From Candidatus Auribacterota bacterium (GTDB lineage: Bacteria; Auribacterota; JAFGBW01): 16,586 nucleotides of DNA. This document shows positions 1 through 7,568 of this stretch, one piece after another. The stretch lies in NCBI GenBank assembly GCA_016932965.1, contig JAFGBW010000142.1, forward strand, positions 1 through 16,586. The letters are read 5' to 3'. Numbering within the stretch: position 1 is the stretch's first letter; each line of letters opens with the position of its first letter. Below the pieces are notes generated by a model. It was not told where the DNA came from, ran no database searches, and saw only the letters and a program-made list of their open reading frames with translations. The translations under genes were made by a program, and so were the position numbers.

Positions 1-111
1 GGATTGGGACTCAGCATCAGCTTTGAGATAATAAAAAACCATAACGGCCGGTTACTCATAGACAGTGAACCGGGAAAAGGCACAAAAGTGAGCATCATTT
101 TTCCGGTCTGA
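1..111 (+). CDS. Sensor histidine kinase, C-terminal fragment (5' end outside window)
   Basis: Frame 1 is open from the first base and ends at TGA 109-111. It gives 36 residues beginning GLGLSISFEIIKNHNG and containing DSEPGKGTKVSI. This is the G2 box (GLGLS) plus the final strand of a HATPase_c ATP-binding domain, as at the C-terminus of two-component kinases. Everything upstream (sensor, dimerisation helix, phospho-His) is outside the window. The gene is followed after 17 bases by an NtrC-type response regulator on the same strand, so the two are very probably a cognate pair. Family assignment is secure; the signal sensed cannot be told. Confidence 0.85.
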   Translation, partial: GLGLSISFEIIKNHNGRLLIDSEPGKGTKVSIIFPV

Positions 112-128
112 TCCGGATAACAAGGGGA

Positions 129-1493
129 ATGCCCGTGAAAACCATTCTGATATTGGATGATGACAAAAATTTCAACCGGATCACATCCTCGAATCTTCGT
201 AAAAGCGGCTGGGATGTTGTGACGACGGAAAATTCCCAGGATTTTCTCTCCAGACTGAAGGAAAAGGAAGACGAGTACACCGCTTTTCTGCTTGATTTGC
301 ATATCAACGATGAATACGGCCTGGATGTTCTGAAAAAAGCGCTGAAAATACATCCGGATGCCCCCATCATGATCTGCACCGCTTTTGCTTCCATTGAGAC
401 TGCAGTGGAGGCCATGAAACTGGGCGCGCTTGATTATATCACCAAACCGGTTAATTATGAGGAAATGATTCTCAAGCTGGAAAAAATCTACAGACAGCGC
501 ATTCAGACAGAGGAAAAAATTTCGCTTGAGAAAAACTACCGTTTAAGGATGGGATTCAATGATCTGATCGGCAGCGGATTAGAAATGCGGAAAGTGATCG
601 AGTTGTGCAAAACTGGGATGAATTCAGATTCAACCATACTCATTTACGGCGAGACGGGAACCGGAAAGGAATTGATTTCAAGAGCCATCCACTACGAAAG
701 CAACAGGGCCAGTCATCCTTTTGTCCTTGTCAACTGCGCCGGGTTGCAGGAAAACCTCATGGAAAGCGAGCTTTTCGGCCATGTCAAAGGTTCGTTTACC
801 GGGGCCATTGCCAACAAAACGGGTAAATTTGAGCTTGCCGGAAACGGATCCATTTTTCTGGATGAAATCGGAGAGCTTTCATTTGATATGCAGAAAAAAT
901 TTTTACGCGTCCTGCAGGAAAATGAATTCGAGCCGGTTGGATCAAGTAAAGTGATAAAAAACAACTGCCGGGTTATCGCCGCCACAAATCGGGACTTGAA
1001 GCAAATGGTTGAGAAAGGCAAATTCCGGGAGGATTTATATTACCGGCTGAACGTGTTTCCTGTCCATATCCCTTCTTTAAGGGAACGGAAGGGGGATATC
1101 CCTCTTCTGGTTCAATATTTTGCAGGGAAATCCTGTGAAAAATATTCTAAAACCGGATTAAAAATTTCCAAATCTTTTTATAACAAGATCAGCACTCTGG
1201 AATTCAAGGGGAATGTGCGGGAGCTGGAGCATCTTGTTGAAAGGTGCGTCATACTGAGCAACGGACAGGAGCTGGAATTCTACCCTTCCAACATGTATCT
1301 TGATCCCAATGATTCCGTGAACGCGGAGGATTATAACCTGAAATATTATGATTATATCGGGAAATGCGAAAAAAACTATATCATCCGGCTTTTAGAGAAA
1401 TTCAACGGCAATAAAATCCGGGCCGCTGAATTTGCCGGTATAACACGTAAAACCATCTATCAGAAACTGCACGATTTCCATATCCAGTTTTAA
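129..1493 (+). CDS. NtrC-family sigma54-dependent response regulator
   Basis: This is a cytoplasmic transcription activator of 454 residues, the usual length for the family. The receiver domain (about 1-120) has the acidic cluster D10-D12, phospho-acceptor D56, T84 and K106. The AAA+ sigma54-interaction domain (about 145-370) has Walker A GETGTGKE (174-181), Walker B SIFLDEIGE (241-249) and sensor/arginine residues around 300-306. The sigma54-contacting loop reads GSFTGA (221-226) rather than the commoner GAFTGA. A Fis-type helix-turn-helix occupies about 425-449. The gene follows the kinase tail at 1-111 and precedes a secreted GH26-like protein by 13 bases. The ATG at 129 sits 1 base after AAGGGG; the in-frame GTG at 135 has better ribosome-site spacing (GGGG then 7 bases) and may be the true start. 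Targets are unknown; I saw no convincing -24/-12 promoter in the window. Confidence 0.95.
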   Translation: MPVKTILILDDDKNFNRITSSNLRKSGWDVVTTENSQDFLSRLKEKEDEYTAFLLDLHINDEYGLDVLKKALKIHPDAPIMICTAFASIETAVEAMKLGALDYITKPVNYEEMILKLEKIYRQRIQTEEKISLEKNYRLRMGFNDLIGSGLEMRKVIELCKTGMNSDSTILIYGETGTGKELISRAIHYESNRASHPFVLVNCAGLQENLMESELFGHVKGSFTGAIANKTGKFELAGNGSIFLDEIGELSFDMQKKFLRVLQENEFEPVGSSKVIKNNCRVIAATNRDLKQMVEKGKFREDLYYRLNVFPVHIPSLRERKGDIPLLVQYFAGKSCEKYSKTGLKISKSFYNKISTLEFKGNVRELEHLVERCVILSNGQELEFYPSNMYLDPNDSVNAEDYNLKYYDYIGKCEKNYIIRLLEKFNGNKIRAAEFAGITRKTIYQKLHDFHIQF

Positions 1494-1506
1494 TGATTTC
1501 AGCCTT

Positions 1507-2487
1507 ATGAATTTTTCAGCTATTCCTATCACAATCGTCTTCATCTGGCTGTGTTACGTCCCCTTGTCCTGGTGCGCCGACGAGCATGTCTACGGGGCCA
1601 AATGGGAACCCCTCGATGGAAAAATATTGCATGGCGCAGGTCAGGACCCTGCAAGCTTTTTTGAGTATGGAAAGGCCCTCTCCCCCAATCGTCCTCTTCT
1701 TTATATGGAATATCTGAATCTGGCGGCCGATGATGAAAACACGCTCTCTGAAAAATTAAAATCCTATTCATCAGGAGATCCGTTTCTCATCCCCCAGATC
1801 GGCATTTCCTTCTCATCCATTGAGACTCAAGTCATCGAGGGGTTGAAGGATCCTTTGATCAGGAAAATCGCTCTCTGTCTCAAAGGAACCCAATCTCCGG
1901 TTTTCATCAGACCGGGGTATGAATTCAACGGCTCATGGAACAACTACGAGCCCAGGGCTTTCATCAGGGCTTATCAGAAAATCGTGGATATCTTCAGACA
2001 GGAAAAAGCGGACAACGCGGCTTTTGTCTGGTGTTTCGCCGCAGACGGAGAAGAGGATTTCATGTCGTATTATCCCGGCGATGCTTATGCCGACTGGTGG
2101 GGCATCGATCTTTTTTCCGCGGATCATTTATTTGAAGACAAAACCGTCTCTTTTCTTGATGCAGCCCATCAGCATAGAAAACCTGTCATGATCGGCGAAT
2201 CCACCCCAAGGGAGACAGGGACATTAAACGGAAGCGGTTCCTGGGACCAATGGTTCAAACCCTATTTTCAGTTCATCCGCAGTCATCCTCAAATCAAGGC
2301 CTTCTGTTACATCAACTGGAACTGGCCCTACTGGGCGGATCTCTATCAGACTGACTGGCATCATTGGGGGGATGCCAGGATCCAAATGAACCAGGATGTT
2401 CTTTCCGCATACAGGGAGGAAATGAACCGCCCGTGTTATCTCCATGCTTCCAAGAGAGAGGTTATTTTAGACCAACTGAACAGATGA
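1507..2487 (+). CDS. Secreted GH26-like glycoside hydrolase
   Basis: A 326-residue protein with an N-terminal signal peptide (hydrophobic about 5-20, likely cleavage after SWCA near residue 24), so it is exported. The rest resembles the (beta/alpha)8 fold of GH26 (beta-mannanase / beta-1,3-glucan-type enzymes). The motif IRPGYEFNGSW places a candidate acid/base at E139, and VMIGESTP places a candidate nucleophile at E231. Aromatic segments DWWGIDLFS (196-204) and CYINWNWPYW (267-276) fit a sugar-binding cleft. The substrate cannot be predicted. It starts 13 bases after the response-regulator stop with no evident ribosome-binding site (TTTCAGCCTT upstream), which suggests read-through expression from the regulator operon. 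No carbohydrate-binding module or anchor is seen. Clan GH-A is likely; the exact family is less sure. Confidence 0.75.
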   Translation: MNFSAIPITIVFIWLCYVPLSWCADEHVYGAKWEPLDGKILHGAGQDPASFFEYGKALSPNRPLLYMEYLNLAADDENTLSEKLKSYSSGDPFLIPQIGISFSSIETQVIEGLKDPLIRKIALCLKGTQSPVFIRPGYEFNGSWNNYEPRAFIRAYQKIVDIFRQEKADNAAFVWCFAADGEEDFMSYYPGDAYADWWGIDLFSADHLFEDKTVSFLDAAHQHRKPVMIGESTPRETGTLNGSGSWDQWFKPYFQFIRSHPQIKAFCYINWNWPYWADLYQTDWHHWGDARIQMNQDVLSAYREEMNRPCYLHASKREVILDQLNR

Positions 2488-2517
2488 TCCGGAATCAGTT
2501 GCGAAGGAAGAAGGGGA

Positions 2518-2546
2518 GTCATTAGACAGGATTAACAGGATCGGAT
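2518..2546 (+). repeat. Degenerate 'gacaggat' word repeat, single arm
   Basis: The stretch contains ttagacaggattaacaggat, i.e. two near copies of (g/t)(a)acaggat in tandem. The same word series recurs at 11871-11900 (ttagacagaattgacaggat, then caacaggat). No inverted partner is visible near this copy, so it looks like half of the element seen at 11871-11939. It lies in the gap after the GH26-like gene. Confidence 0.55.
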
Positions 2547-2627
2547 TTTGATTTTGTGCTTTACAATTTCTCTAAAATGGTGGTAAAAATATCCACTTGT
2601 ATCTTTACATATCCATATGTCGTTTTT

Positions 2628-2656
2628 TTGACATTTTTTTATTGATAGGTTAGAAG
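2628..2656 (+). promoter_or_regulatory. Candidate sigma70-type promoter for the DUF4912-GH57 operon
   Basis: A perfect TTGACA -35 box at 2628-2633 is followed after 17 bases by TAGAAG (2651-2656, four of six -10 matches). This would start transcription about 25 bases before the ATG at 2687. The surrounding 2550-2680 is strongly AT-rich with T tracts. A second, weaker pair (TTTACA 2560-2565 and TAAAAA 2584-2589) lies upstream. No operator could be recognised. Confidence 0.4.
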
Positions 2657-2686
2657 GAAAAATCGTTTTTTAAAGAGAAAATCACT

Positions 2687-4375
2687 ATGAAGGCAAGGAA
2701 AGATAAAAAGACTAAGGGGACAACTGTTACGCGCTCCATAAAGGGGAAGAGCGCTCAAAAAAAACAAAATACAGCCGTAAAAAAAGCAGGCAAGGTGTCT
2801 GAAAATACCCGGAAGAAGCGCCTTTCTGTATCCGGCGAGAGAGTTAAGATCCAATCTGTGAAGAAGAAGCCGTCTTCTGTTTTGTCAGGTAATAAAAAGA
2901 TGGAGCCGGTCTCGTTCGAACAAATAGAAGCCATGGGAATATCCGGGGCCTCTTCCGGAAAACAAAACGATATTATTTTGCAGAATCTGAGTGACCGTTT
3001 TGATTATCCTCTTCATTACGGTCAGAATTATATCACGTTGATGATCCGGGATCCCAACTGGATTTTTGCCTATTGGGGCATCACGGATCAGACGGTGGAG
3101 AATCTGAAGCTTTCTCACGCTGTCACGGATTACAGTAAAATCAAGCTGATCCTCAAAGTATTTGACGTCACGAAAGGCGATTACCAGCATCCCAATTCCG
3201 TTCAGGATTTTTTTCCCGCTTACGGCAGCACCTCCTATTATATCAATGCAAAAAATGAGACGGCCTATCTCTGTGAAATCGGCTTTTTGACTGATAAAGG
3301 CGAATATATACTGGTGGCCAGATCCAATACCGTTGAGACACCGTCCAACCAGTTTTCCTCGAATATCGACGATACCTGGATCACGCTGGAAAATTTTCAT
3401 AAAATATTTGCGGTTCCCAGGCCGACGCTGACCGTTCATCCGCCTTCGCCACGCCCGGGGAGTCCCGTAACAGGGCCTCATCCCATGATGCCTTCTTCCG
3501 GAGCCGTTTCGTCCGGTGTTTTCTCAGGAGAGGTTTCCTCTTTTGGTATGTCCTCAGGACTGGTTTCCTCAGCCGTGCTGTCTTCCGAAACCCTTTCATC
3601 GTGGTCCATGTCCTCTGCGGCGCTTTCATCCGGCGCTTTGTCTTCCTGGACCCTGGAGACCATTTTATCCTCATTCGGCCTTTCCTCGGCGGTGATTTCC
3701 TCTTATGCGGTTTCCTCCGAAGTGTTGTCCCTTTTCGGCTTTTTCTCCGGAGCGATTTCCTCCGGGATGCTTTCCTCTTTCGGACTGTCTTCAGCCGCCC
3801 TTTCTTCAGGGATTCTTTCATCATGGGGGCTTTCCTCCTTTGCATGGACTTTGTCAATACCTTTATCGTCCTGGAGCGGACTTCTGAGCTCCGGCGCCCT
3901 TTCCTCAGCCGCTCTTTCGTCGTATTTTCTTTCTTCAGGAGCGCTCGCTCTTTCCTCGATGAGTCTGTCTTCATGGACACTCTCATCCTTTCTGTCTTCT
4001 TTCGGTCTCTCATCCGCCATGCTCTCTTCCTATGCTCTCTCATCCGCCGGATTCTCGTCGCAAATGAACGCTCTTTTTTCAGGCGTTTTGTCCTCCTTTA
4101 ATCTCCCGTCTTCAGGGATATTTTCTTCTTCTGAATTGCAAAAAAGACAGGATCCGCCGTTATTTTTGGATCTCAATACCGAGGTAGTGGTATACGGAAA
4201 GACTGTTTCTGATGCGCAGCTCACCATTCATGGCATGTCTAAAAAGGTCAATCATGACGGCACTTTCACGGCCAGGTTTGTTCTTCCTGAAGGTTCGCAT
4301 CCGATTCAGGTGGAAACAGCCACTTCTCACGGAAAAATCAGTAAAAAATCCACTCTCAATAAAGCTTCAGATTAA
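2687..4375 (+). CDS. DUF4912 protein with Ser-rich SSxxL pentapeptide-repeat insert
   Basis: A 562-residue protein in four parts. Residues 1-70 are Lys/Arg-rich and probably disordered. Residues about 100-235 match the DUF4912 pattern, with YGQNYITLMIRDPNWIFAYW (111-130) as the signature; this domain is often found beside GH57 glucan enzymes, and its biochemical role is not established. Residues about 270-482 are a near-perfect five-residue repeat (Ser-Ser-small/aromatic-x-Leu), some 40 units. Residues 489-558 resemble a small Ig-like/regulatory beta domain with VVYGKTVSDAQLTIHG and DGTFTARFVLPEG. There is no signal peptide, so it is probably cytoplasmic. It overlaps nothing but abuts the GH57 gene stop-to-start. 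The 15-base DNA period leaves other frames artificially open; the plus-strand frame is chosen because it alone links two recognisable domains. A scaffold or glucan-binding role is only inference. Confidence 0.85.
   Translation: MKARKDKKTKGTTVTRSIKGKSAQKKQNTAVKKAGKVSENTRKKRLSVSGERVKIQSVKKKPSSVLSGNKKMEPVSFEQIEAMGISGASSGKQNDIILQNLSDRFDYPLHYGQNYITLMIRDPNWIFAYWGITDQTVENLKLSHAVTDYSKIKLILKVFDVTKGDYQHPNSVQDFFPAYGSTSYYINAKNETAYLCEIGFLTDKGEYILVARSNTVETPSNQFSSNIDDTWITLENFHKIFAVPRPTLTVHPPSPRPGSPVTGPHPMMPSSGAVSSGVFSGEVSSFGMSSGLVSSAVLSSETLSSWSMSSAALSSGALSSWTLETILSSFGLSSAVISSYAVSSEVLSLFGFFSGAISSGMLSSFGLSSAALSSGILSSWGLSSFAWTLSIPLSSWSGLLSSGALSSAALSSYFLSSGALALSSMSLSSWTLSSFLSSFGLSSAMLSSYALSSAGFSSQMNALFSGVLSSFNLPSSGIFSSSELQKRQDPPLFLDLNTEVVVYGKTVSDAQLTIHGMSKKVNHDGTFTARFVLPEGSHPIQVETATSHGKISKKSTLNKASD
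3494..4132 (+). repeat. 15-bp periodic coding repeat (SSxxL pentapeptides)
   Basis: Degenerate tandem repeat inside the DUF4912 gene. Each 15-base unit reads roughly tcctcN-N-N-ctt and encodes Ser-Ser-(G/A/F/W/Y)-x-(L/M/V/I). Phase is kept almost throughout, with a few seven- and eleven-residue spacers (for example around residues 385-400) and four-residue units. Unit sequences vary at third positions, so it is an old or purified array rather than a recent slippage product. Confidence 0.85.
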
Positions 4376-5953
4376 TTGGAAATCGGATATTTCAGCCTTG
4401 TTTTACACACCCATTTGCCTTACGTCCGGCATCCTGAACATGCTTTTCATTTAGAGGAAGACTGGCTTTTCGAGGCGATCACGGAAACATACCTCCCTCT
4501 ATTAAAAGTTTTTCATGCCCTGGAAAAAGACCAGATTCCTTTCAGGATAACGATGTCGCTTACTCCTCCTCTCCTTGCGATGCTGAAAGATCCGCTTCTT
4601 CAGGAAAGATACATAGCCCATCTCAAAAGACTGATCGCCCTTGCTGAAAAAGAATTGGAACGGACCCTTTTAGATTCTTTGCTGAACAAAGTCGCGCAAT
4701 TCTACCACACCCGGCTGCTGGAATGTGAACACTTGTATATCGAAGAATATCAATGCGATCTCGTTTCAGCGTTCAGACATTTTCAGGATATCGGCTGTCT
4801 GGAAATCATTTCCAGCGCGGCCACTCACGGTTTTCTGCCGTTATTGAACGTTTCTCCCGAGGCTGTCAGGGCACAGGTGCAGACCGCCGTGGAGGATTAT
4901 GAACGTTACTTTAACAGAAGTCCGGGGGGTTTCTGGCTTCCTGAATGCGGGTATTATCCCGGCCTCGATGAAGTATTAAAAAACAGCGGTATCCGGTTCT
5001 TTTTTCTGGATGCCCACGCGCTTTTATACGGCAATCCCAGGCCAAGATTCGGCATGTTTTCAGCTGTCCGATGTCCTTCAGGCATCTTCGCCTTTGGCAG
5101 GGACATTGAAACGTCTAAGATCGTGTGGAGCAAGGAAGACGGTTATCCCGGAGACGGTTATTACCGTGAATTTTACCGGGACATTGGTTATGACCTGGAC
5201 TGGGAATATATCAGCCCTTTTTTTCCGGACGGGAACAGGAAAAACACGGGATTAAAATATTACCGCATCACGGACCGGGGCAGTCACAACAAAATGATTT
5301 ATGAGCCGTCAGTGGCCTTAGAGCGTGCCGAATCCCACGCCCTGCATTTTTTATCCAGCCGTGTTGCCCAGGTGAGGGAACTGTTCAAGGAATTGAAGAA
5401 AAGACCGATCATCGTATCCATGTATGACACGGAGCTTTTTGGCCACTGGTGGTTTGAAGGCATTGCCTGGCTGGATTTATTGATCCGGAAAATGGCCGCA
5501 CAGGATGAGATAAAGATGATCCTCCCCCATGAATATTTGGAGGAAAATCCGGTCCATCAGACCATCACTCCTTCTCAGTCAAGCTGGGGAGACAGGGGCT
5601 ACCATGAATTCTGGCTGAACGAAAAAAACGACTGGATGTACCGGCATCTCCATCAGGCTTCATTCAGGATGGTTGAGCTGGCACGGGCATTTGCAGAGCC
5701 CTCGCCTTTGGAAAAAAGAGCGTTGAATCAGGCAGCCAGGGAATTATTGCTGGCCCAGGCATCAGACTGGGCATTCATCATGAGAACAGGTACCATGGTC
5801 TCCTACGCGGACAAAAGGGTCCATGATCACCTGGCCAGATTTCACCGTCTTTATCGTGATCTGATGAATAAAACGCTGGATGTTTCCTGGATAGAACAGG
5901 TGGAATTACGTGACGATATTTTTCCTGGAGTAAACTATCGGGTGTATGCGTGA
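4376..5953 (+). CDS. GH57 family 1,4-alpha-glucan branching-type enzyme (DUF1957)
   Basis: A 525-residue protein with the full GH57 / DUF1957 plan. It has the N-terminal HTHLPYVR motif (11-18), GFWLPECGYYPG with the candidate nucleophile E190, MYDTELFGHWWFEG with candidate acid/base D351, and the C-terminal helical part with SSWGDRGYHEFWL (402-414) and DWAFIMRTGTMVSYA (464-478). Enzymes of this type cut an alpha-1,4-glucan and rejoin the piece by alpha-1,6 linkage, giving branched glycogen in the cytoplasm. The start is TTG at 4376, immediately after the TAA (4373-4375) of the DUF4912 gene. This start is favoured because family members begin a few residues before HxHLPYVR and no ATG/GTG fits. 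Zero spacing implies translational coupling. Downstream, CCCGGT (5963-5968) can pair with ACCGGG (6003-6008) before a six-T run (6019-6024), a weak possible terminator. Branching versus 4-alpha-glucanotransferase activity cannot be settled by eye. Confidence 0.93.
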   Translation: MEIGYFSLVLHTHLPYVRHPEHAFHLEEDWLFEAITETYLPLLKVFHALEKDQIPFRITMSLTPPLLAMLKDPLLQERYIAHLKRLIALAEKELERTLLDSLLNKVAQFYHTRLLECEHLYIEEYQCDLVSAFRHFQDIGCLEIISSAATHGFLPLLNVSPEAVRAQVQTAVEDYERYFNRSPGGFWLPECGYYPGLDEVLKNSGIRFFFLDAHALLYGNPRPRFGMFSAVRCPSGIFAFGRDIETSKIVWSKEDGYPGDGYYREFYRDIGYDLDWEYISPFFPDGNRKNTGLKYYRITDRGSHNKMIYEPSVALERAESHALHFLSSRVAQVRELFKELKKRPIIVSMYDTELFGHWWFEGIAWLDLLIRKMAAQDEIKMILPHEYLEENPVHQTITPSQSSWGDRGYHEFWLNEKNDWMYRHLHQASFRMVELARAFAEPSPLEKRALNQAARELLLAQASDWAFIMRTGTMVSYADKRVHDHLARFHRLYRDLMNKTLDVSWIEQVELRDDIFPGVNYRVYA

Positions 5954-6066
5954 ATCCGGCTTCCCGGTCCGGGTCAGTTTAATTTTTAAAAAGTGAAACC
6001 GCACCGGGCCGTTAGAAATTTTTTCCCAATAGGTCATTCTCCCACGCTTTCTTTTTGCGGGGGTTT

Positions 6067-6374
6067 TTACCCGATAAACATGGAGACATCCGACTGATTT
6101 GCTTCATTGATAAAATGAGCCGCGCCGCCGAACTCCACCCCGTCCGGGAGTTCTTCTTTCCGCAGTCTCATGACCTCCATGGTCATGGTACAGGCGACAA
6201 GATGAACCTCAAATGATTGAGCCGTTTCAACGAGTTCCGCGGGGGAATGGATGTTTTTACCTGCCATGACTCTCCTTTTTCAAAAACAACGATCCGGGCC
6301 TGTTCTCTGAGTCTTCTCAGCCTTGTCGCCGCTGATGCTCCTGCTGCTACTCCTCCTACAATGCATATTTTCAT
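6067..6374 (-). pseudogene. Remnant of CoA-disulfide reductase-like / DsrE fusion protein (internal deletion plus frameshift)
   Basis: Read on the minus strand, a good ribosome site (GGAG, 6 bases before ATG 6374) leads into MKICIVGGVAAGASAATRLR and on to VVFEKGE. This is the FAD-binding N-terminus of the CoA-disulfide reductase / NADH oxidase family. At about 6270-6265 the reading jumps by one base into a second frame that gives LVACTMTMEVMRLRKEEL and GVEFGGAAHFI, ending at TAA 6067-6069. That is the end of a DsrE/DsrF-like domain, which in known fusions closes a protein of roughly 800 residues (reductase, rhodanese, TusA-like, DsrE). Only about 35 N-terminal and 66 C-terminal residues remain, out of frame. 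Ancestral role: thiol/persulfide redox chemistry in the cytoplasm. An open 66-residue DsrE-end peptide (ATG 6267) persists but is too short to be a fold. Confidence 0.75.
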
Positions 6375-6395
6375 GGGTGTCTCCAATGATGATTG

Positions 6396-6430
6396 GACGA
6401 ATAAGAAATGGAATTTATTCGTCTTTTTTT
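6396..6430 (+). terminator. Rho-independent-type terminator
   Basis: GACGAATAA (6396-6404) pairs perfectly with TTATTCGTC (6415-6423) around a ten-base loop and is followed at once by seven T (6424-6430). It is oriented for plus-strand transcription, so it could end the DUF4912-GH57 transcript after it runs through the pseudogene. It could equally block antisense transcription into the minus-strand genes. The stem is AT-rich and only moderately stable. Confidence 0.55.
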
Positions 6431-6571
6431 ATCCGCAAGAAGACTCTTAATATAATTCGGTATTCCACCACTTCTGCCGGAAGTATATTCACTGAGAAGT
6501 CGTCCGGACAAGAGTGTGCGTCACCCGGTTGGTATTGCATCGGCAGAGCCGGGGATTTCCAGATGCCTGCT

Positions 6572-7351
6572 TCAGGGAGATTTCATTTCGATCCGGTAAC
6601 GTCCTTTTGATTTTTTCAGGGAAATCTTCTGGCCAAAAGCTTTGCTTAAATTCGCGGAGGTCAGAATTTGTTCTTTTTTTCCGGAAGCCAGTATGGTTCC
6701 CTTTTTCATGAATAGGACGTGTGAGAAGCAGGGCATGATCTCCTCTACATGATGGGTGACTAAAACCAATGCCGGACCTTTTTTCAAGGCCATTCGATTG
6801 ACAGAATGTAAGAATTTGTCCCTGGCCACAGGGTCCAGACCCGCGCAGGGCTCATCCAAAAACAATATGGCGGAATCCGCCATGATCGCCCGGCCAATCC
6901 AGACCCTTTGCTGCTCTCCCTGGGACAGGGAAAACCAGGGTCTGTTTTGTAGAGACCTGCACTCGACCAGGTCGAGAATACCGAGGGCCTTTGCTTTCTC
7001 CTTTTCGGATGGGGCGTCCCAGTTCATGAGCTTGGCGTGCTGACCGCTCATGACCACTTCCAGAGCCGTCATCGAGGTCTGCATTTTTGAGATGAGACTT
7101 GAGCTGGCAAAGCCGATCTTTTTTCTCAAGACCGTCCAGTCAGATGAACCGTATTCGTGACCGAGGAAGCGGATGATCCCGCTGCTCAACGACCTGTATG
7201 CGGAAATGGCCGACAAGAGGCTTGTCTTGCCTGATCCGTTGGCGCCCAGGATCACCCAGTGCTCTCCTTCATGCACAGACCAGCTGATATCCTGAAGAAT
7301 CGTTTTTTCCCGTTTAAGGGATAAATGAATGATTTCGATCAAGGGGATCAT
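6572..7351 (-). CDS. ABC transporter ATP-binding protein (stand-alone)
   Basis: A 259-residue ATPase subunit with Walker A GANGSGKTS (36-44), signature LSQGEQQR (142-149), Walker B AILFLDEP (161-168) and H-loop H200. It binds and hydrolyses ATP at the inner membrane or in a soluble complex. The overall pattern (WVILGANGSGKTSLL, RPWFSLSQGEQQRVWIGRA) resembles the ModF/YlmA-like branch of single-domain ATPases, but a substrate cannot be assigned. No permease or binding-protein gene is present in the window, so the partner is missing or encoded elsewhere. The start ATG at 7351 has GAAGGA three to four bases upstream. It lies 184 bases after the methyltransferase in the same direction, with an inverted-repeat element in between, so co-transcription is uncertain. 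Confidence 0.9.
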   Translation of the reverse strand: MIPLIEIIHLSLKREKTILQDISWSVHEGEHWVILGANGSGKTSLLSAISAYRSLSSGIIRFLGHEYGSSDWTVLRKKIGFASSSLISKMQTSMTALEVVMSGQHAKLMNWDAPSEKEKAKALGILDLVECRSLQNRPWFSLSQGEQQRVWIGRAIMADSAILFLDEPCAGLDPVARDKFLHSVNRMALKKGPALVLVTHHVEEIMPCFSHVLFMKKGTILASGKKEQILTSANLSKAFGQKISLKKSKGRYRIEMKSP

Positions 7352-7452
7352 GTTTCCTTCAACACGGTTGATTCATCCGGTAACCCGCTACCACAGGATT
7401 TGGACTAGTCAACTTTGACAATTCTGAAAATATATTAAAAAAGAAATAATTT

Positions 7453-7568
7453 CACCACGGAGGAAATTGGGAAAGGTTTTGAGTTGGGAGTGTTGAGTTA
7501 TGAGTTAACAAATGAAATTTCATTTAACCTAAAACTCAACTTTCATAACTCTTTTTTCCTCCGTGGTC
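7453..7568. repeat. Inverted-repeat element (accacggagga / gagttatga words)
   Basis: Outer arms accacggaggaa (7454-7465) and ttcctccgtggt (7556-7567) are a perfect 12-bp inverted repeat. Inside are a second 8-bp perfect pair, gagttatg (7495-7502) with cataactc (7544-7551), tandem gagtt words, and a central 16-bp palindrome aaatgaaatttcattt (7510-7525). The whole can fold as one long imperfect hairpin. It overlaps the last ~10 codons and the stop of the methyltransferase gene. There is no ORF or transposase, so it is a non-autonomous repeat or regulatory hairpin. Confidence 0.75.

Noticed and set aside
3494-4132. CRISPR array or DNA satellite
   Set aside because: The 15-base units have no spacers, vary at third codon positions and keep a protein consensus, so it is a coding repeat.
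5679-5695. TGGCACG...TTGCA, a near-perfect sigma54 -24/-12 promoter
   Set aside because: The GG and GC pairs are 11 instead of 10 bases apart, and the site is deep inside the GH57 coding region.
6415-6540. Minus-strand 41-codon ORF after the ABC ATPase (begins MQYQPGDAHS)
   Set aside because: No ribosome site, no recognisable family, and it ends inside the terminator stem; most likely chance, or an undetectable gene remnant.
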